A stretch of 64,000 bases of DNA from Tepidamorphaceae bacterium (GCA_028289445.1 JANQPO010000020.1:1-64000), one strand, 5' to 3'; positions 20,186 through 30,752 are shown, numbered from the stretch's first letter. The notes: a model not told the origin generated them from the letters alone. Numbers and translations: made by a program.

Positions 20186-21016
20186 CTATTCGGCAGCCGG
20201 CGCGGCCGGATCCTTGCGCTCGATCTCGGCGGCGTCGCGCAGCTTAGTCACGAATTCGGCCTGTGCTTGACGCTCCAAGATTTCCCGGATTTGGCCCTCG
20301 ACATCGGTAAAAGCGGGCGGCTGTGACAGCCGCTTGTCTTCCACTTTGATGACGTGCCAGCCGAACTGCGTCTGCACCGGCTCCGAAATCTCGCCGACCT
20401 CCAGAGCAAAGGCCGCCGTCTCGAACGCCGGGACCATCCGGCCGCGGCCAAAATACTCCAGATCGCCGCCCTTCGCCGAAGATGGACCGATGGACTTAGC
20501 CTTCGCCGTCTCAGCGAAGTCTGCACCGCCCCTCACCTCTTCCAAAACGGCTTTGGCCTCTTCCTCAGTCTCGACCAGGATGTGGCGAGCGCGGATCTCT
20601 TCCTGCCGATCCATTTGGCCGATTGCTTCCTCATAGAACGCCTTCATCGCGTCATCGGAGACGGCCTTGCCTGCTTCGTCGGACAGGATCGACTGCATGA
20701 GAACCCGTTCGCGTAGAAACGCCATGCGGTTTTCAAAGACGTCGGACACGGCCATGCCGCGCCGATCTGCCTCCTGTGCCATCAGCTTCATGTCGATGAG
20801 AAAGGTGATCAGGTAATTTCGCCGTTCCGCGTCTTCCATGTCCTTGACCGCCGGCTCAAGTTCAGCGGCCGCGGCCGTCAAATCAGCCTCGGTAATCTGT
20901 GCGCCGTTGACGGAGGCAACGATGTCGGACTCCTCGCTGGCGCTGGCCGCCCCAAATAAGGGCAGGGCGATGGCCGTTGAGAGCGCGATGGCGCGCAGCG
21001 CATTGGTAATGGTCAT
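20186..21016 (-). CDS. Periplasmic peptidyl-prolyl cis-trans isomerase, parvulin type
   Basis: Exported foldase of 276 aa. A signal peptide ([16 protein letters not shown]) is followed by a SurA/PrsA-like helical part and one parvulin domain (about 130-225: [21 protein letters not shown]...[20 protein letters not shown]...[12 protein letters not shown]). It should help fold outer-membrane or periplasmic proteins. The ATG at 21016 has AGGA nine bases upstream; an extended upstream start would spoil the signal peptide. It is divergent from secA, a sensible pairing of export and folding, and lies upstream of argJ. Confidence 0.94.
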   Translation of the reverse strand: MTITNALRAIALSTAIALPLFGAASASEESDIVASVNGAQITEADLTAAAAELEPAVKDMEDAERRNYLITFLIDMKLMAQEADRRGMAVSDVFENRMAFLRERVLMQSILSDEAGKAVSDDAMKAFYEEAIGQMDRQEEIRARHILVETEEEAKAVLEEVRGGADFAETAKAKSIGPSSAKGGDLEYFGRGRMVPAFETAAFALEVGEISEPVQTQFGWHVIKVEDKRLSQPPAFTDVEGQIREILERQAQAEFVTKLRDAAEIERKDPAAPAAE

Positions 21017-21093
21017 GAGTATTCCTATTCGTTGCGTAAGGCGCCGATACAAAACGTTCGCCAAACAGATGCAGCGCGAGGCAAACCGCTACA

Positions 21094-21122
21094 TTGACAA
21101 GAATCGTGCCCCCTCTTACATC
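21094..21122 (+). promoter_or_regulatory. Candidate sigma70 promoter of secA
   Basis: A consensus -35 TTGACA (21094-21099) is followed after 17 bases by TACATC (21117-21122), about 140 bases upstream of the secA ATG. Confidence 0.6.
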
Positions 21123-21261
21123 GCGTGAAGGATTTTGTCGTGTGACTTTTGCGCTACCAGTCTCGGCGCGCCGCAAATTCGGTCTTCGCAATCATGACGA
21201 TAAGCGAAGACAGGGATCGATTGCGGCGCAGCCTTAATGCGCTTTGAAGGATGTTAGAGGC

Positions 21262-24051
21262 ATGAAATTCGGGGCCATCGCGAGCAAGATGTTCGGCTCG
21301 GCAAACGATCGTCGCGTCAAGAGCTATCGTAGCTTTGTCGAGAAGATCAACGCGCTGGAACCCGAACTCGAAGGCCTTTCGCAAGACGATCTGATCGCCC
21401 GAACCGCGCAATTCCGCGACGAGGTGGCGGGCGGCAAACCCCTAAACGATCTACTTGTTCCGGCATTCGCAACTGTGCGCGAAGCGGCCAAACGCACGCT
21501 ACATCAGCGGCATTTCGACGTTCAGCTGGTCGGCGGCATGGTGCTGCACGAGGGCGCGATCGCGGAGATGAAGACCGGCGAGGGCAAGACCCTTGTCGCC
21601 ACCCTTCCGGTCTATTTGAACGCGCTCGCCGGCAAGGGCGTCCACGTCGTCACCGTCAACGACTATCTCGCCAAGCGCGACTCCGAATGGATGGGCGCGA
21701 TCTACAACTATCTCGGCCTGACCGTCGGCGTGATCGTTCACGGCATGGACGATGCGGAACGCAAGGCAGCTTACAATTGCGATGTCACTTACGGCACGAA
21801 TAACGAACTCGGCTTCGACTATCTGCGCGACAATATGAAGTACGACCTGGATCAGATGGTCCAGCGTACCCATAACTTCGCGATCGTCGACGAGGTCGAC
21901 TCAATCTTGGTTGACGAGGCGCGCACGCCGCTCATCATCTCCGGCCCCGTTGAGGACAAGTCCGATCTCTACAACGCGATCGACACCTACATTCCCAAGC
22001 TTGAACCCGAACACTATGAGGTTGACGAAAAGCAGCGCGCGGCGACGCTGACCGAGGAGGGCACCGAGGCCATCGAGCAGCTTCTCAGGGATGGTGGGGA
22101 TTTGAAGGGCGACTCACTTTACGACGTTGAGAACGTCACGGTCGTCCACCATGTCAATCAGGCGCTACGCGCACACAAGCTGTTTCAACGCGACAAGGAT
22201 TACATCGTCCGCAATGACGAAGTGATCATCATCGACGAGTTCACCGGTCGCATGATGCCCGGCCGACGCTTTTCGGAAGGCCTCCATCAGGCGCTGGAAG
22301 CCAAGGAACACGTCTCGATTCAACCGGAAAACGTGACGCTAGCCTCCATCACGTTCCAAAACTATTTCCGGCTCTACGACAAGCTCGCCGGCATGACGGG
22401 CACGGCGGCAACCGAAGCGGCCGAGTTCGCCGATATCTACAGCTTGGAAGTCGTCGAGGTTCCGACCAATCTGCCAATCAAGCGCGCAGACGAGGACGAC
22501 GAGGTCTATCGCACCCAGGACGAGAAATACGAAGCCATCATGGCATTGATCGACGACTGCAAGTCGCGCGGCCAGCCCATGTTGGTCGGCACGACATCCA
22601 TCGAAAAGTCCGAGGTTCTGGCCGAGCTTTTGAAGAAGCGGGGCTACAAGCAAAAGACCTTCGACGACCCCGACGCGTTCAAGGTTCTCTACGACGGCGA
22701 TTCCGGCACTAAGAAGGAGAAGGTCTTCGCCGTCCTTAACGCCCGCTATCACGAGCAGGAGGCGCAAATCGTCGCTCAGGCGGGGGTTCCGGGCGCTATC
22801 ACGATTGCAACGAACATGGCGGGCCGCGGCACCGACATTCAGCTTGGCGGCAATGCCGACATGCGGATCGAGGCCGAGCTGGGCGATATGCCCGCGGGCT
22901 CGGAGCGCGACGACAAGGAGACGGCCATCCGCGCCCGCGTGGAAGAGTTGCGCGACAAGGCAATCGCCGAAGGCGGGCTCTACGTCGTCGGCACGGAGCG
23001 ACACGAAAGCCGCCGCATCGACAACCAGTTGCGCGGCCGTTCGGGCCGCCAGGGCGATCCGGGTGCGTCGAAGTTCTTCCTGTCGCTGCAGGACGATCTG
23101 ATGCGCATTTTCGGCTCCGACCGAATGGACACGGTGCTCACCAAACTCGGACTTCAGGAGGGCGAGGCCATCGTCCATCCCTGGATCAACAAGGCGCTGG
23201 AGAAGGCGCAGCAAAAGGTCGAAGCGCGCAATTTCGACATCCGCAAGAACTTGCTCAAGTTCGATAACGTGATGAACGACCAGCGCAAGGTGATCTTCGA
23301 ACAGCGCATTGAGCTGATGGGCGACACCGCGGTGAACGAAACCGTCGCCGACATGCGTCACGATGTCGTTGACGATTTCGTCGCCAAGAGCATTCCGGAA
23401 AAGGCCTATGCCGAGCAATGGGATACGGCGACGCTGAAAGAAGACCTCTCCCGCGTTTTCGGGCTGGATTTGCCCGTCGACCAATGGGCCGAGGAAGAGG
23501 GCATCGCTGACGCGGAAATCCGCGAGCGTGTTCTCAAAGAGGTCGAGGAGAAGGCCGCCAAGAAGGCCGCCGCGTTCGGTCCAGACGTTGCCCGGCAGAT
23601 TGAAAAGGCCGTTCTTCTCCAGACGCTCGATTCGCTTTGGCGTGAACATTTGATCACGCTCGACCATCTGCGCCAGGTCGTCGGCTTTCGTGGCTATGGC
23701 CAGCGCGATCCGCTGAACGAATACAAGACCGAGGCGTTCACGCTGTTTGAGAGCCTCCTGGCGCGTTTGCGCGAGCACGTCACCGGCCAGCTCATGCATG
23801 TCGAACTGGCGCCTCAGCAGCAGGTCGATATGCCGGAAGCCGATTTTGCCGATGTCGAGGCCCAGCATATCGATCCGATGACCGGCGAGAACGAGATGGC
23901 GGCAGCCGACGTCGCCGTGCTTGAGCGGCCGCGGCCCGGTGCGGCGCTGGACCCGGCGCGCCCGGAAACATGGGGCAAGGTACCGCGCAACGCGCCCTGC
24001 CCCTGCGGGTCGGGCAAGAAATACAAGCACTGCCACGGCCGCTATGCCTAG
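21262..24051 (+). CDS. secA: Preprotein translocase subunit SecA
   Basis: Motor ATPase of the Sec pathway, 929 aa, that pushes unfolded preproteins through SecYEG. Visible parts: Walker A in [20 protein letters not shown] near 105, [20 protein letters not shown], the second nucleotide domain with [14 protein letters not shown], the helical scaffold, and a C-terminal zinc and SecB/ribosome-binding finger [14 protein letters not shown]. The ATG at 21262 starts the conserved [12 protein letters not shown]; an upstream TTG is rejected. Divergent from the parvulin gene. Confidence 0.99.
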   Translation: MKFGAIASKMFGSANDRRVKSYRSFVEKINALEPELEGLSQDDLIARTAQFRDEVAGGKPLNDLLVPAFATVREAAKRTLHQRHFDVQLVGGMVLHEGAIAEMKTGEGKTLVATLPVYLNALAGKGVHVVTVNDYLAKRDSEWMGAIYNYLGLTVGVIVHGMDDAERKAAYNCDVTYGTNNELGFDYLRDNMKYDLDQMVQRTHNFAIVDEVDSILVDEARTPLIISGPVEDKSDLYNAIDTYIPKLEPEHYEVDEKQRAATLTEEGTEAIEQLLRDGGDLKGDSLYDVENVTVVHHVNQALRAHKLFQRDKDYIVRNDEVIIIDEFTGRMMPGRRFSEGLHQALEAKEHVSIQPENVTLASITFQNYFRLYDKLAGMTGTAATEAAEFADIYSLEVVEVPTNLPIKRADEDDEVYRTQDEKYEAIMALIDDCKSRGQPMLVGTTSIEKSEVLAELLKKRGYKQKTFDDPDAFKVLYDGDSGTKKEKVFAVLNARYHEQEAQIVAQAGVPGAITIATNMAGRGTDIQLGGNADMRIEAELGDMPAGSERDDKETAIRARVEELRDKAIAEGGLYVVGTERHESRRIDNQLRGRSGRQGDPGASKFFLSLQDDLMRIFGSDRMDTVLTKLGLQEGEAIVHPWINKALEKAQQKVEARNFDIRKNLLKFDNVMNDQRKVIFEQRIELMGDTAVNETVADMRHDVVDDFVAKSIPEKAYAEQWDTATLKEDLSRVFGLDLPVDQWAEEEGIADAEIRERVLKEVEEKAAKKAAAFGPDVARQIEKAVLLQTLDSLWREHLITLDHLRQVVGFRGYGQRDPLNEYKTEAFTLFESLLARLREHVTGQLMHVELAPQQQVDMPEADFADVEAQHIDPMTGENEMAAADVAVLERPRPGAALDPARPETWGKVPRNAPCPCGSGKKYKHCHGRYA

Positions 24052-24071
24052 GAGCGGCCGGACCCATCCAA

Positions 24072-25277
24072 ATGGCCGATGACACGTTAGTCGGAACCGT
24101 CACGGAATGGCTTGTCGACCAATCGCTCGGTAGTCCCGACATCAACGCCATGTTTGGCGGCATGTGCGAACGCATAAACGCTGCGGGCATTCCCGTATCG
24201 CGCGCCATGATCACCTATCAGACGCTCCACCCCGTCATCGAAGTGGAGATGGCCGTTTGGCGCCGAGGCGAAACCGTTGAGATGGAACAGTACGCGCACC
24301 GAAGCGATGAGCCGGAAGCGTGGCGCCAGAGCCCTCTCAAATTTCTGTTGGAATCAGATGCAAACTACTTTCGCCGCAAGTTGACCGGGCCCGAGGCGAC
24401 CCTCGACTTCCCGGTTCTGATCGAGTTCGCCGAAAAGGGCTACACCGACTACTTCGCGATGGCCACGGCATTCTCGACGGTCAGCACGTCGCAAATCAAC
24501 GAACCGCGCGGCATCCTGGTTAGCTGGAACAGCGACCGGCCAGGCGGGTTCTCGGACGGCGACCTGGCCTCTTTGAAGCGGATCCAGAAGCGGTTTGCCG
24601 TCGCCTGCAAGACCGCCATCCAGTCCGACATCACCCGCAATGTGGCAGCCACTTACCTTGGCGATCGCGCTGCGGACAAAGTGCTGTCTGGCCAGATCAG
24701 GCGGGGCGATGGCGACATGACCCGCGCCGTTGTCTGGTACTCCGATGTCCACGGATCGACCGCGCTGGCCGACACCATGCCGCAAGATGCGTTCCTTGAG
24801 CTTCTCAACGATTACTTTGAGTGCGTGGCCGGCGCGGCGTTGGACGCCGGCGGCGAGGTCCTCGATTTTATCGGCGATGCGGTTCTGGCAATCTTCCCGG
24901 TCGAGACGAACGCCGACATCCCGCGCGCTGCCCGCGCCGCAAGCGAGGCAGTTCATGTCGCATTGAGCGAGGCACAGTCAGTCAACGCCGGAAGGGCGCT
25001 CGCGGGAAAACAACCCTTTGCTTTCTCCGTGGCGCTCAATCTGGGTGATGTGATGTTCGGCAATATCGGCGTGCCGAGCCGCCTCTCCTTCTCCGTCATC
25101 GGACCGACCGTCAATGAAGTCGCCCGGATCGAGAAACTAACGCGCCAGCTCGACGTTCCAGCACTGGCTACGGAGTCCGTTGCCTCAGCGGTGCCCGACT
25201 TTTGGGAGAAGGCGGAGGACCATCGACTGGACGGTGTCAGTACACCGATCAGCCTCTATCGTTGGGCTACTGCCTAG
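24072..25277 (+). CDS. Class III adenylate/guanylate cyclase domain protein
   Basis: Protein of 401 aa with a C-terminal class III nucleotide cyclase domain (about 215-380): metal-binding aspartates in WYSDVHGSTALAD and VLDFIGDAVLAIFP, and the substrate region NLGDVMFGNIGVPSRLSFSVIGPTVNEVARIE. The N-terminal 200 residues have no membrane segment and no domain I can name with certainty; they resemble the sensor-like region of other alphaproteobacterial cyclases. It should be cytoplasmic and make cAMP or cGMP. It starts 20 bases after secA and is probably cotranscribed. Confidence 0.92.
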   Translation: MADDTLVGTVTEWLVDQSLGSPDINAMFGGMCERINAAGIPVSRAMITYQTLHPVIEVEMAVWRRGETVEMEQYAHRSDEPEAWRQSPLKFLLESDANYFRRKLTGPEATLDFPVLIEFAEKGYTDYFAMATAFSTVSTSQINEPRGILVSWNSDRPGGFSDGDLASLKRIQKRFAVACKTAIQSDITRNVAATYLGDRAADKVLSGQIRRGDGDMTRAVVWYSDVHGSTALADTMPQDAFLELLNDYFECVAGAALDAGGEVLDFIGDAVLAIFPVETNADIPRAARAASEAVHVALSEAQSVNAGRALAGKQPFAFSVALNLGDVMFGNIGVPSRLSFSVIGPTVNEVARIEKLTRQLDVPALATESVASAVPDFWEKAEDHRLDGVSTPISLYRWATA

Positions 25278-25360
25278 GACCTGTCTTTGCCGGTTTTCCG
25301 ACGATCGCAAATCGGGCAATGTCGTCCCGTTCGAAGGATCGAGGGACTAACATTGGCGAC

Positions 25361-27133
25361 ATGACACAGGATCAAGTCATCCTTTTCGCTATCCTGGGCG
25401 GTGTCTTGGGACTGCTGCTTTGGGGACGCATTCGCTACGATCTGGTTGCGTTCTGCGCCCTCATCGTCGCGGTCGTCGCGGGTGTCGTGGCGACCGACGA
25501 CGCATTTTCAGGCTTCGGCCATCCGGCCACGGCGATAATCGCCATCGTGCTTATTATCTCTCGCGGATTGCTGAATTCGGGCGCCGTCGATCTCATTGCG
25601 CGTGTCATCGTCGATGCCGGCCGTAGTCTCGGCCGCCATATCGCCATTATGTCGAGCGTCGCCGGTGGACTTTCGGCCGTCATGAACAATGTGGCGGCAC
25701 TTGCGATCCTCATGCCGGTGGAACTCCAGGCTTCGAAAAAAGCCGGTCGATCACCGGCGCTCACGCTGATGCCGCTGTCGTTCGCCACGATCCTCGGAGG
25801 CTTGATCACACTGATCGGCACGCCGCCCAATATCATCATCGCCCAGTTCCGCGAGACATCGCGCGGCGAGGCCTTCGCCATGTTCGATTTCGCGCCTGTG
25901 GGGATCGCTTGCGCCATTGCCGGCATCGCGTTCATCTCGTTCGTCGGCTGGCGGCTCCTGCCTGCGAGCGTCACCGATCGTTCTGGCGCCAAGGAATTGT
26001 TCGAGATCGATTCCTATGTGTCCGAACTCATCGTCGAGGACGGGTCCACGGCCATCGATCAGATGGTGCGCGATCTCGACCCGATTGCGGAGGAAAACGA
26101 TGTCGTCGTTCTGGGTCTCGTGCGTGCCGGCAAACGGCTGCCGGGCGCGGCACGCAACCAGACCGTGAGGAAAGGCGACATTCTCGTTCTGGAGGGCAAC
26201 CCCGAAGGCCTTGAGCAAATTGTCGGCGCCTTGAAGCTGTCTTACGTGAAAAAGGGCACGAAACTTGATCAGTCGACGGACATGGGTCTGATTGAAGCGG
26301 TCGTGCCGAAGGACGCGCGCATTGACGGGCGCACCACCGACGATATTCGCCTACGGGCGCGATACGGCTGCGTGCTTTTGGGTGTCGCGCGCCAAGGCAA
26401 GCAGGTTCGTGAACGCCTGCGCCACCTGCCGATGGCACCCGGCGACGTGCTGTTGATCTACGGCCCGAAGGAGCGGCTGGAGGACGTGGTCGCGTGGCTC
26501 GGTTGCCTGCCACTTGCCGATCGTGGCTTGAGCGTATCATCACGCGACAAGGCCAGCCTGGCGATCGCGATCTTCGGCATCGCCATCCTCTTGGCAACGA
26601 TCGGCTTGCTTTACTTGCCGGTTGCGCTCGGCGCGGCAGCCGCCGCGATGGTTCTCTTTCGCGTCATTCCACTGCGCGACATCTACGATTCGATTGAATG
26701 GCCCGTCATCGTTCTGCTGGGCTCCTTGATCCCGATTGGCGCGGCGTTCGAATCCGCGGGTGGGACGAGCCTGATAGCGAACGGTTTGGTCACCGTGACC
26801 GCTGGCTTGCCGGCGTGGTTCGTTTTGACGGCACTCCTCGTTATCACCATGACGCTCTCCGATGTCCTCAACAACACCGCGACAACAATCATCGCCGCGC
26901 CCGTTGCGATTGACGTGGCGACGCGCATCGGCGCCGACCCGGATCCGTTCTTAATGGCTGTCGCGGTGGGTGCGTCCTGTGCGTTCCTGACGCCGATCGG
27001 GCACAAGAACAACACGCTGGTGATGGGTCCCGGCGGTTATCGCTTCGGCGACTATTGGCGCATGGGCCTGCCGCTGGAAATCATCGTCACCGCCGTGGCG
27101 GTACCGGCAATTCTGATATTCTGGCCGCTGTAA
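25361..27133 (+). CDS. SLC13 family permease with two RCK_C (TrkA-C) domains
   Basis: Membrane transporter of 590 aa in the DASS/SLC13 (ArsB/NhaD-like) superfamily. Several N-terminal membrane segments (VILFAILGGVLGLLLWG onward) include SVAGGLSAVMNNVAALAILMP and ATILGGLITLIGTPPNIIIAQ. Two cytosolic RCK_C regulatory domains follow (about 225-385), then further membrane segments (LSDVLNNTATTIIAAP, FLTPIGHKNN). The substrate (a dicarboxylate, sulfate or other anion) cannot be fixed from sequence. The ATG at 25361 is used; M at 25319 is an alternative. Convergent with the L,D-transpeptidase gene. Confidence 0.92.
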   Translation: MTQDQVILFAILGGVLGLLLWGRIRYDLVAFCALIVAVVAGVVATDDAFSGFGHPATAIIAIVLIISRGLLNSGAVDLIARVIVDAGRSLGRHIAIMSSVAGGLSAVMNNVAALAILMPVELQASKKAGRSPALTLMPLSFATILGGLITLIGTPPNIIIAQFRETSRGEAFAMFDFAPVGIACAIAGIAFISFVGWRLLPASVTDRSGAKELFEIDSYVSELIVEDGSTAIDQMVRDLDPIAEENDVVVLGLVRAGKRLPGAARNQTVRKGDILVLEGNPEGLEQIVGALKLSYVKKGTKLDQSTDMGLIEAVVPKDARIDGRTTDDIRLRARYGCVLLGVARQGKQVRERLRHLPMAPGDVLLIYGPKERLEDVVAWLGCLPLADRGLSVSSRDKASLAIAIFGIAILLATIGLLYLPVALGAAAAAMVLFRVIPLRDIYDSIEWPVIVLLGSLIPIGAAFESAGGTSLIANGLVTVTAGLPAWFVLTALLVITMTLSDVLNNTATTIIAAPVAIDVATRIGADPDPFLMAVAVGASCAFLTPIGHKNNTLVMGPGGYRFGDYWRMGLPLEIIVTAVAVPAILIFWPL

Positions 27134-27144
27134 AGGGCGCCCGG

Positions 27145-28389
27145 TCAGCGAGCCTGAGGCAGATAACCGAGCACTGGCGTGGTGGGCCGGGAGCGCTCGC
27201 CGAGCATTTCGGCGACCGCATCGTTTGCCTTTGCGGCCGCATTCGGCGTTGGTTCTGGTGTTAGAGGTTCCGGCCCACGACGCAGAACACCCGGAAGACT
27301 TGGAAGCTTGGGCATCGCCGGCATCCGAACGCGCGGGATGAAGCGGCGCTTGTCGACCGTTGCCGTTCGCGCCTGGTCCGTAGCGATGGTGGGCGTGGTC
27401 TCGGCGGTCGCGGTCGGCACCGCGACTGCTGCCGGCTCATCGCCCGCCGGCACAGCGTCGCTGGCGGGGGCGCTCGCGAGCATCACCGCTGGCTCCTCGA
27501 CCGCGGCCGGGGCCTCACGCTGGCGCTTCTTCTCCAGCTTCGCCAAAACCTTGACCTCTTCAATGAAGTCTTCGGTCTGCTTTTCCGCAACGGCGGTCTG
27601 GATCCACTGCGGCACGTCATACTCGGGACAGGCTTCCTGCGGGTCGAATTCGCTGGTCGCTGCGTTGAAGATGTAACGCCGATCGCAAACCGAAATAGCC
27701 GGCCGGCGCTGCGTGACCACGAAATGGTCGTTGCCTTCCTTCAGCATGCGCCAGAAATCAATATGCTCGCTCTCGGCATTCATTGCCAGATTTTCCGGCG
27801 TCATTCGGAAGGGAAAGGCCTGAACCTGGAACGATTCCTGGCCGGCGTCGAAGGCCTCGCGCGCCAGGGAATAAATCTCCTGGATCTGCTCGTCTTCCAT
27901 GGCGTAACAGCCCGCCGACGAGCACGCGCCGTGGACCATCAAATGGGAGCCCGTGCGCTCATGCGCGCGATCGAAGGCGTTCGGGAAGCCAAGGTTGAAC
28001 GACAGGTGATAATCGGAGTTCGGGTTCATCAAAGCCGGTGTGACTTCGTAGAAGCCCTCCGGCGCCTGACGATCGCCCTCTTGCATCTTCGGTCCGAGCT
28101 GGCCTGACCATTTGCAGATATCGTAGGTTTTGAAGCGGCGGAACTTGCCGTCCTTCGAGGATTTCTTCCAGACTTCCAGTTCAGACTCCTGCTTGAAGAT
28201 ACGCAGCAGGATCGGGTCCTCCTCGGTGAAGCCCTTCTTCTCAAGCGCTGCGACTGTGGCGTAGGGCAGCGGCTGAAGGTGTTTGGGTGCCTCAGAGGCG
28301 CAGGCTGACAAGGCCATCGCGGCGAGGCCGAACGCCGCAGCACGCAACATCGGTGCCCTGCTGGCGACTTGCAACGACGATCCTCGCAT
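27145..28389 (-). CDS. L,D-transpeptidase family lipoprotein (YkuD domain)
   Basis: Exported protein of 414 aa. A lipobox (MALSACAS) predicts a lipidated cysteine. The YkuD catalytic motif is HGACSSAGCYAM near residue 155, and the preceding RFKTYDICKWSGQLGPKMQEGD matches YafK-type murein L,D-transpeptidases. The C-terminal third is Ala/Pro-rich and probably disordered, with a proline- and arginine-rich patch (RFIPRVRMPAMPKLPSLPGV). It likely acts on peptidoglycan crosslinks or lipoprotein attachment; which of these is unknown. The ATG at 28389 has GGAG about nine bases upstream; M at 28350 is possible. Confidence 0.92.
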   Translation of the reverse strand: MRGSSLQVASRAPMLRAAAFGLAAMALSACASEAPKHLQPLPYATVAALEKKGFTEEDPILLRIFKQESELEVWKKSSKDGKFRRFKTYDICKWSGQLGPKMQEGDRQAPEGFYEVTPALMNPNSDYHLSFNLGFPNAFDRAHERTGSHLMVHGACSSAGCYAMEDEQIQEIYSLAREAFDAGQESFQVQAFPFRMTPENLAMNAESEHIDFWRMLKEGNDHFVVTQRRPAISVCDRRYIFNAATSEFDPQEACPEYDVPQWIQTAVAEKQTEDFIEEVKVLAKLEKKRQREAPAAVEEPAVMLASAPASDAVPAGDEPAAVAVPTATAETTPTIATDQARTATVDKRRFIPRVRMPAMPKLPSLPGVLRRGPEPLTPEPTPNAAAKANDAVAEMLGERSRPTTPVLGYLPQAR

Positions 28390-28577
28390 TCCCTTAACTC
28401 CGTCCCTTCCTGGTCCGCGCGCCATGCGCCACAACGCCTAAGACAATGTCGTGTCAGGGTTAAGGCGCGGTAAGGACAATAGGTTAACGCTTGCCCCTAT
28501 CTCCCGGATCGGGCAACTGCGTTCAAGTCACTTTTACCTGATTGAGAACCTCGGGAAAAGGCCCCGAACGGATGGGT

Positions 28578-29543
28578 TCACGCCTTAGCCAAGGACTTTC
28601 CGATCGCCAAAAACCGATCTTGACGGCTCTCGCGTAGCGCTTCCGGCTCCATTCCATCGAGCGCCGACAGTGCTTCGGCGATCGCATCACCCGTGTTGGC
28701 GATCGACTGCACCGGATCACGATGAGCGCCACCGACAGGCTCCGGGATGATCCCGTCGATGATTCCCAACGCCGCAAGATCCTGCGCCGTGAGTTTCATG
28801 GCGGTCGCCGCGTCCTGGGCTTTGGCCGAATCGTGCCAAAGGATCGACGCCGCGCCCTCCGGCGAGATGACGCTATAGATGGCATGTTCCAGCATGAGAA
28901 CCCTGTTGGCGGTGGCCAGCGCGATGGCACCGCCGGAACCGCCCTCGCCGATAATGACCGCGACATTGGCGACCTTCAGATCGAGACAGCAGGCTGTCGA
29001 TTGCGCGATGGCCTCGGCCTGGCCGCGTTCCTCAGCACCGACACCTGGATAAGCGCCCGCCGTATCGACGAGCGCCACCACCGGCACTTGAAACTTTTCA
29101 GCCATGCGCATGAGCCGGACCGCTTTGCGGTAGCCCTCCGGCCGCGCCATGCCAAAGTTGTGCTTCAGACGGGTTTCGGTGTCCTCACCCTTCTCATGGC
29201 CAATGAACAAACAGGCGCGCTCCCGAAACCAGCCGAAACCGCCGATGATCGCGTTATCCTCACCAAAGTGACGGTCGCCGGACAGCGGCGTGAAGTCATC
29301 GACCAAAGCATTGCAGTAGTCGAGGAAATGTGGCCGGTTGGTATGGCGCGCAACCTGCGTCTTTTGCCAAGGCGTCAGCTTGGCGTAGATGTCCTTTAGG
29401 GTTTGCTCGGCCTTCGTCTCCATCCGGGTGATTTCATCCCGGGCGCCGGCGGGTGCATCGCCTGCCGCCATCTTGGCATTGAGATCGGCGATCTTGCCGT
29501 CGAGATCGGCAACCGATTTTTCAAATTCGAGATAGGCAAGCAT
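28578..29543 (-). CDS. accA: Acetyl-CoA carboxylase carboxyltransferase subunit alpha
   Basis: Alpha subunit (321 aa) of the carboxyltransferase that, with AccD, moves carboxyl from biotin to acetyl-CoA to form malonyl-CoA. Family segments include PHFLDYCNALVDDFTPLSGDR, MARPEGYRKAVRLM and DTAGAYPGVGAEERGQAEAIA, followed by GEGGSGGAIAL. The ATG at 29543 starts the conserved MLAYLEFEK. It lies 124 bases downstream of xerD on the same strand. Confidence 0.98.
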   Translation of the reverse strand: MLAYLEFEKSVADLDGKIADLNAKMAAGDAPAGARDEITRMETKAEQTLKDIYAKLTPWQKTQVARHTNRPHFLDYCNALVDDFTPLSGDRHFGEDNAIIGGFGWFRERACLFIGHEKGEDTETRLKHNFGMARPEGYRKAVRLMRMAEKFQVPVVALVDTAGAYPGVGAEERGQAEAIAQSTACCLDLKVANVAVIIGEGGSGGAIALATANRVLMLEHAIYSVISPEGAASILWHDSAKAQDAATAMKLTAQDLAALGIIDGIIPEPVGGAHRDPVQSIANTGDAIAEALSALDGMEPEALRESRQDRFLAIGKSLAKA

Positions 29544-29667
29544 TGGCAGCAATCATCCGAAATCGGAGCGGCTAATTAGGTGCGCCACATCGCTACGAAG
29601 GCATTGGAAACGGCGCGAAATTCGGCGGACCGTGACGCGACATCATCGCGAAGTCAAGAAACCCAGA

Positions 29668-30612
29668 TCACCCGGTGGAGAACCCACGGGCTAGGGGGTG
29701 ATGATCTTCGACGAGGGTGCGCAGATGATCGGCCGCCAAATGCGTATAAATCTGCGTGGTCGCAATGTCGGCATGGCCTAGCAGTTGCTGTACGACCCGC
29801 AGATCGGCGCCGCGCTCGACCAGATGCGTGGCGAAGGCATGGCGCAGGACATGCGGTGAGATCGCGGCAGGATCAAGGTCGGCTTCGACCGCCAGGGTCT
29901 TGAGATCACGCAGCACGCTTTGGCGGCTATAGTGGGTTTGTCCGCCGGTCGCCGGGAACAGCCAGGCCGTACCATCGACGCCGGCGGCCGCGCGCGCGGC
30001 ACGATAGCGCTCAACCGCACGGTGCGTGTGGGCGCCGAGCGGCACGATACGTTCGCGCCCGCCCTTTCCCGTTACCGTCATGTGGTCTCGACCTGGGCGG
30101 ATCAGCGCGTCTTTAAGGCTGACCAGTTCGGAAACGCGCAGGCCGGTGTCGTAGGCAAGCTCCAGGATACAAGACGTGCGCGCCGCACGATAAGCGGCAG
30201 CTTTTGTCAGATTTTCAGCATCTGACCGGCGTTCTGCCGCGGCGAACAGCGCTTCGACATCGGCAATCGTCAGCGTACGCGGAAGCACGCGGGCGCGGCG
30301 CGGGCCGGCTATGCCGGCGGCCGGATCGTTGGATCGCACACCCTCGACATAAAGAAACTGGAAGAATTGGCGCACCGCGGCCAAGCGTCGGGCGATCGTC
30401 CGGGTTGCAAGGCCTTGCGTGTCCAACCCGACAAGGTAATCCTCAATTGCCCTTTGATCGCAATCGCGGGCCGATTGGCCGGCCACAATCAGCGCCGCAA
30501 GGAAGTCCTCGATATCGCGATGATAGGCCGCGATCGTGTGATCGGCAGCGGCCCGTTCGGCCCGCATCATGACGAGGAAGTCGTCGATCAGCGCCAGGTC
30601 AGACTGGGTCAT
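29668..30612 (-). CDS. xerD: Site-specific tyrosine recombinase XerD
   Basis: Resolves chromosome dimers at dif together with XerC at the FtsK-active septum. The 314-aa protein has the N-terminal SAM-like core-binding domain (1-105) and a catalytic domain with the arginine of DTGLRVSEL, the lysine in TGKGGRERIVPL, HVLRHAFATHL, and LGHADIATTQIYTH with the nucleophilic tyrosine. The ATG at 30612 overlaps the stop of a 47-codon gene as ATGA. Confidence 0.95.
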   Translation of the reverse strand: MTQSDLALIDDFLVMMRAERAAADHTIAAYHRDIEDFLAALIVAGQSARDCDQRAIEDYLVGLDTQGLATRTIARRLAAVRQFFQFLYVEGVRSNDPAAGIAGPRRARVLPRTLTIADVEALFAAAERRSDAENLTKAAAYRAARTSCILELAYDTGLRVSELVSLKDALIRPGRDHMTVTGKGGRERIVPLGAHTHRAVERYRAARAAAGVDGTAWLFPATGGQTHYSRQSVLRDLKTLAVEADLDPAAISPHVLRHAFATHLVERGADLRVVQQLLGHADIATTQIYTHLAADHLRTLVEDHHPLARGFSTG

Positions 30613-30752
30613 TGCGGAAGGCGGTTGATCGGCACGCGCTCGTTCATCTCGCGGGGCACCGGATCGACAAACAGGTCGAGCGCGATCATCGCGCCCAGCA
30701 CCAGACCGGCCAACAGCGCGCAAAACACAAGAAATCGAAACAGGCTCGGCAT
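30609..30752 (-). CDS. Small single-pass membrane protein upstream of xerD (47 aa)
   Basis: A short gene encoding one N-terminal membrane helix (LFRFLVFCALLAGLVLGAMI) followed by a periplasmic tail with DPVPREMNERVPINRLPQ. Its TGA overlaps the xerD ATG as ATGA, so the two are translationally coupled. Small proteins of the same layout, ending in a 'PREM-V-P' tail, sit near xerD and aroK in other Hyphomicrobiales as I recall; they lack a known function. The overlap, hydrophobic helix and conserved-looking tail make this a real gene rather than chance. Confidence 0.72.
   Translation of the reverse strand: MPSLFRFLVFCALLAGLVLGAMIALDLFVDPVPREMNERVPINRLPQ

Noticed and set aside
18958-20247. A 429-codon frame antisense to argJ
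   Set aside because: Shadow of argJ; its peptide is Arg/Gly/His-rich low-complexity sequence without motifs.
22339-24036. A 565-codon open frame antisense to secA
   Set aside because: It lies fully inside secA on the other strand. Long antisense frames are expected at this GC content.
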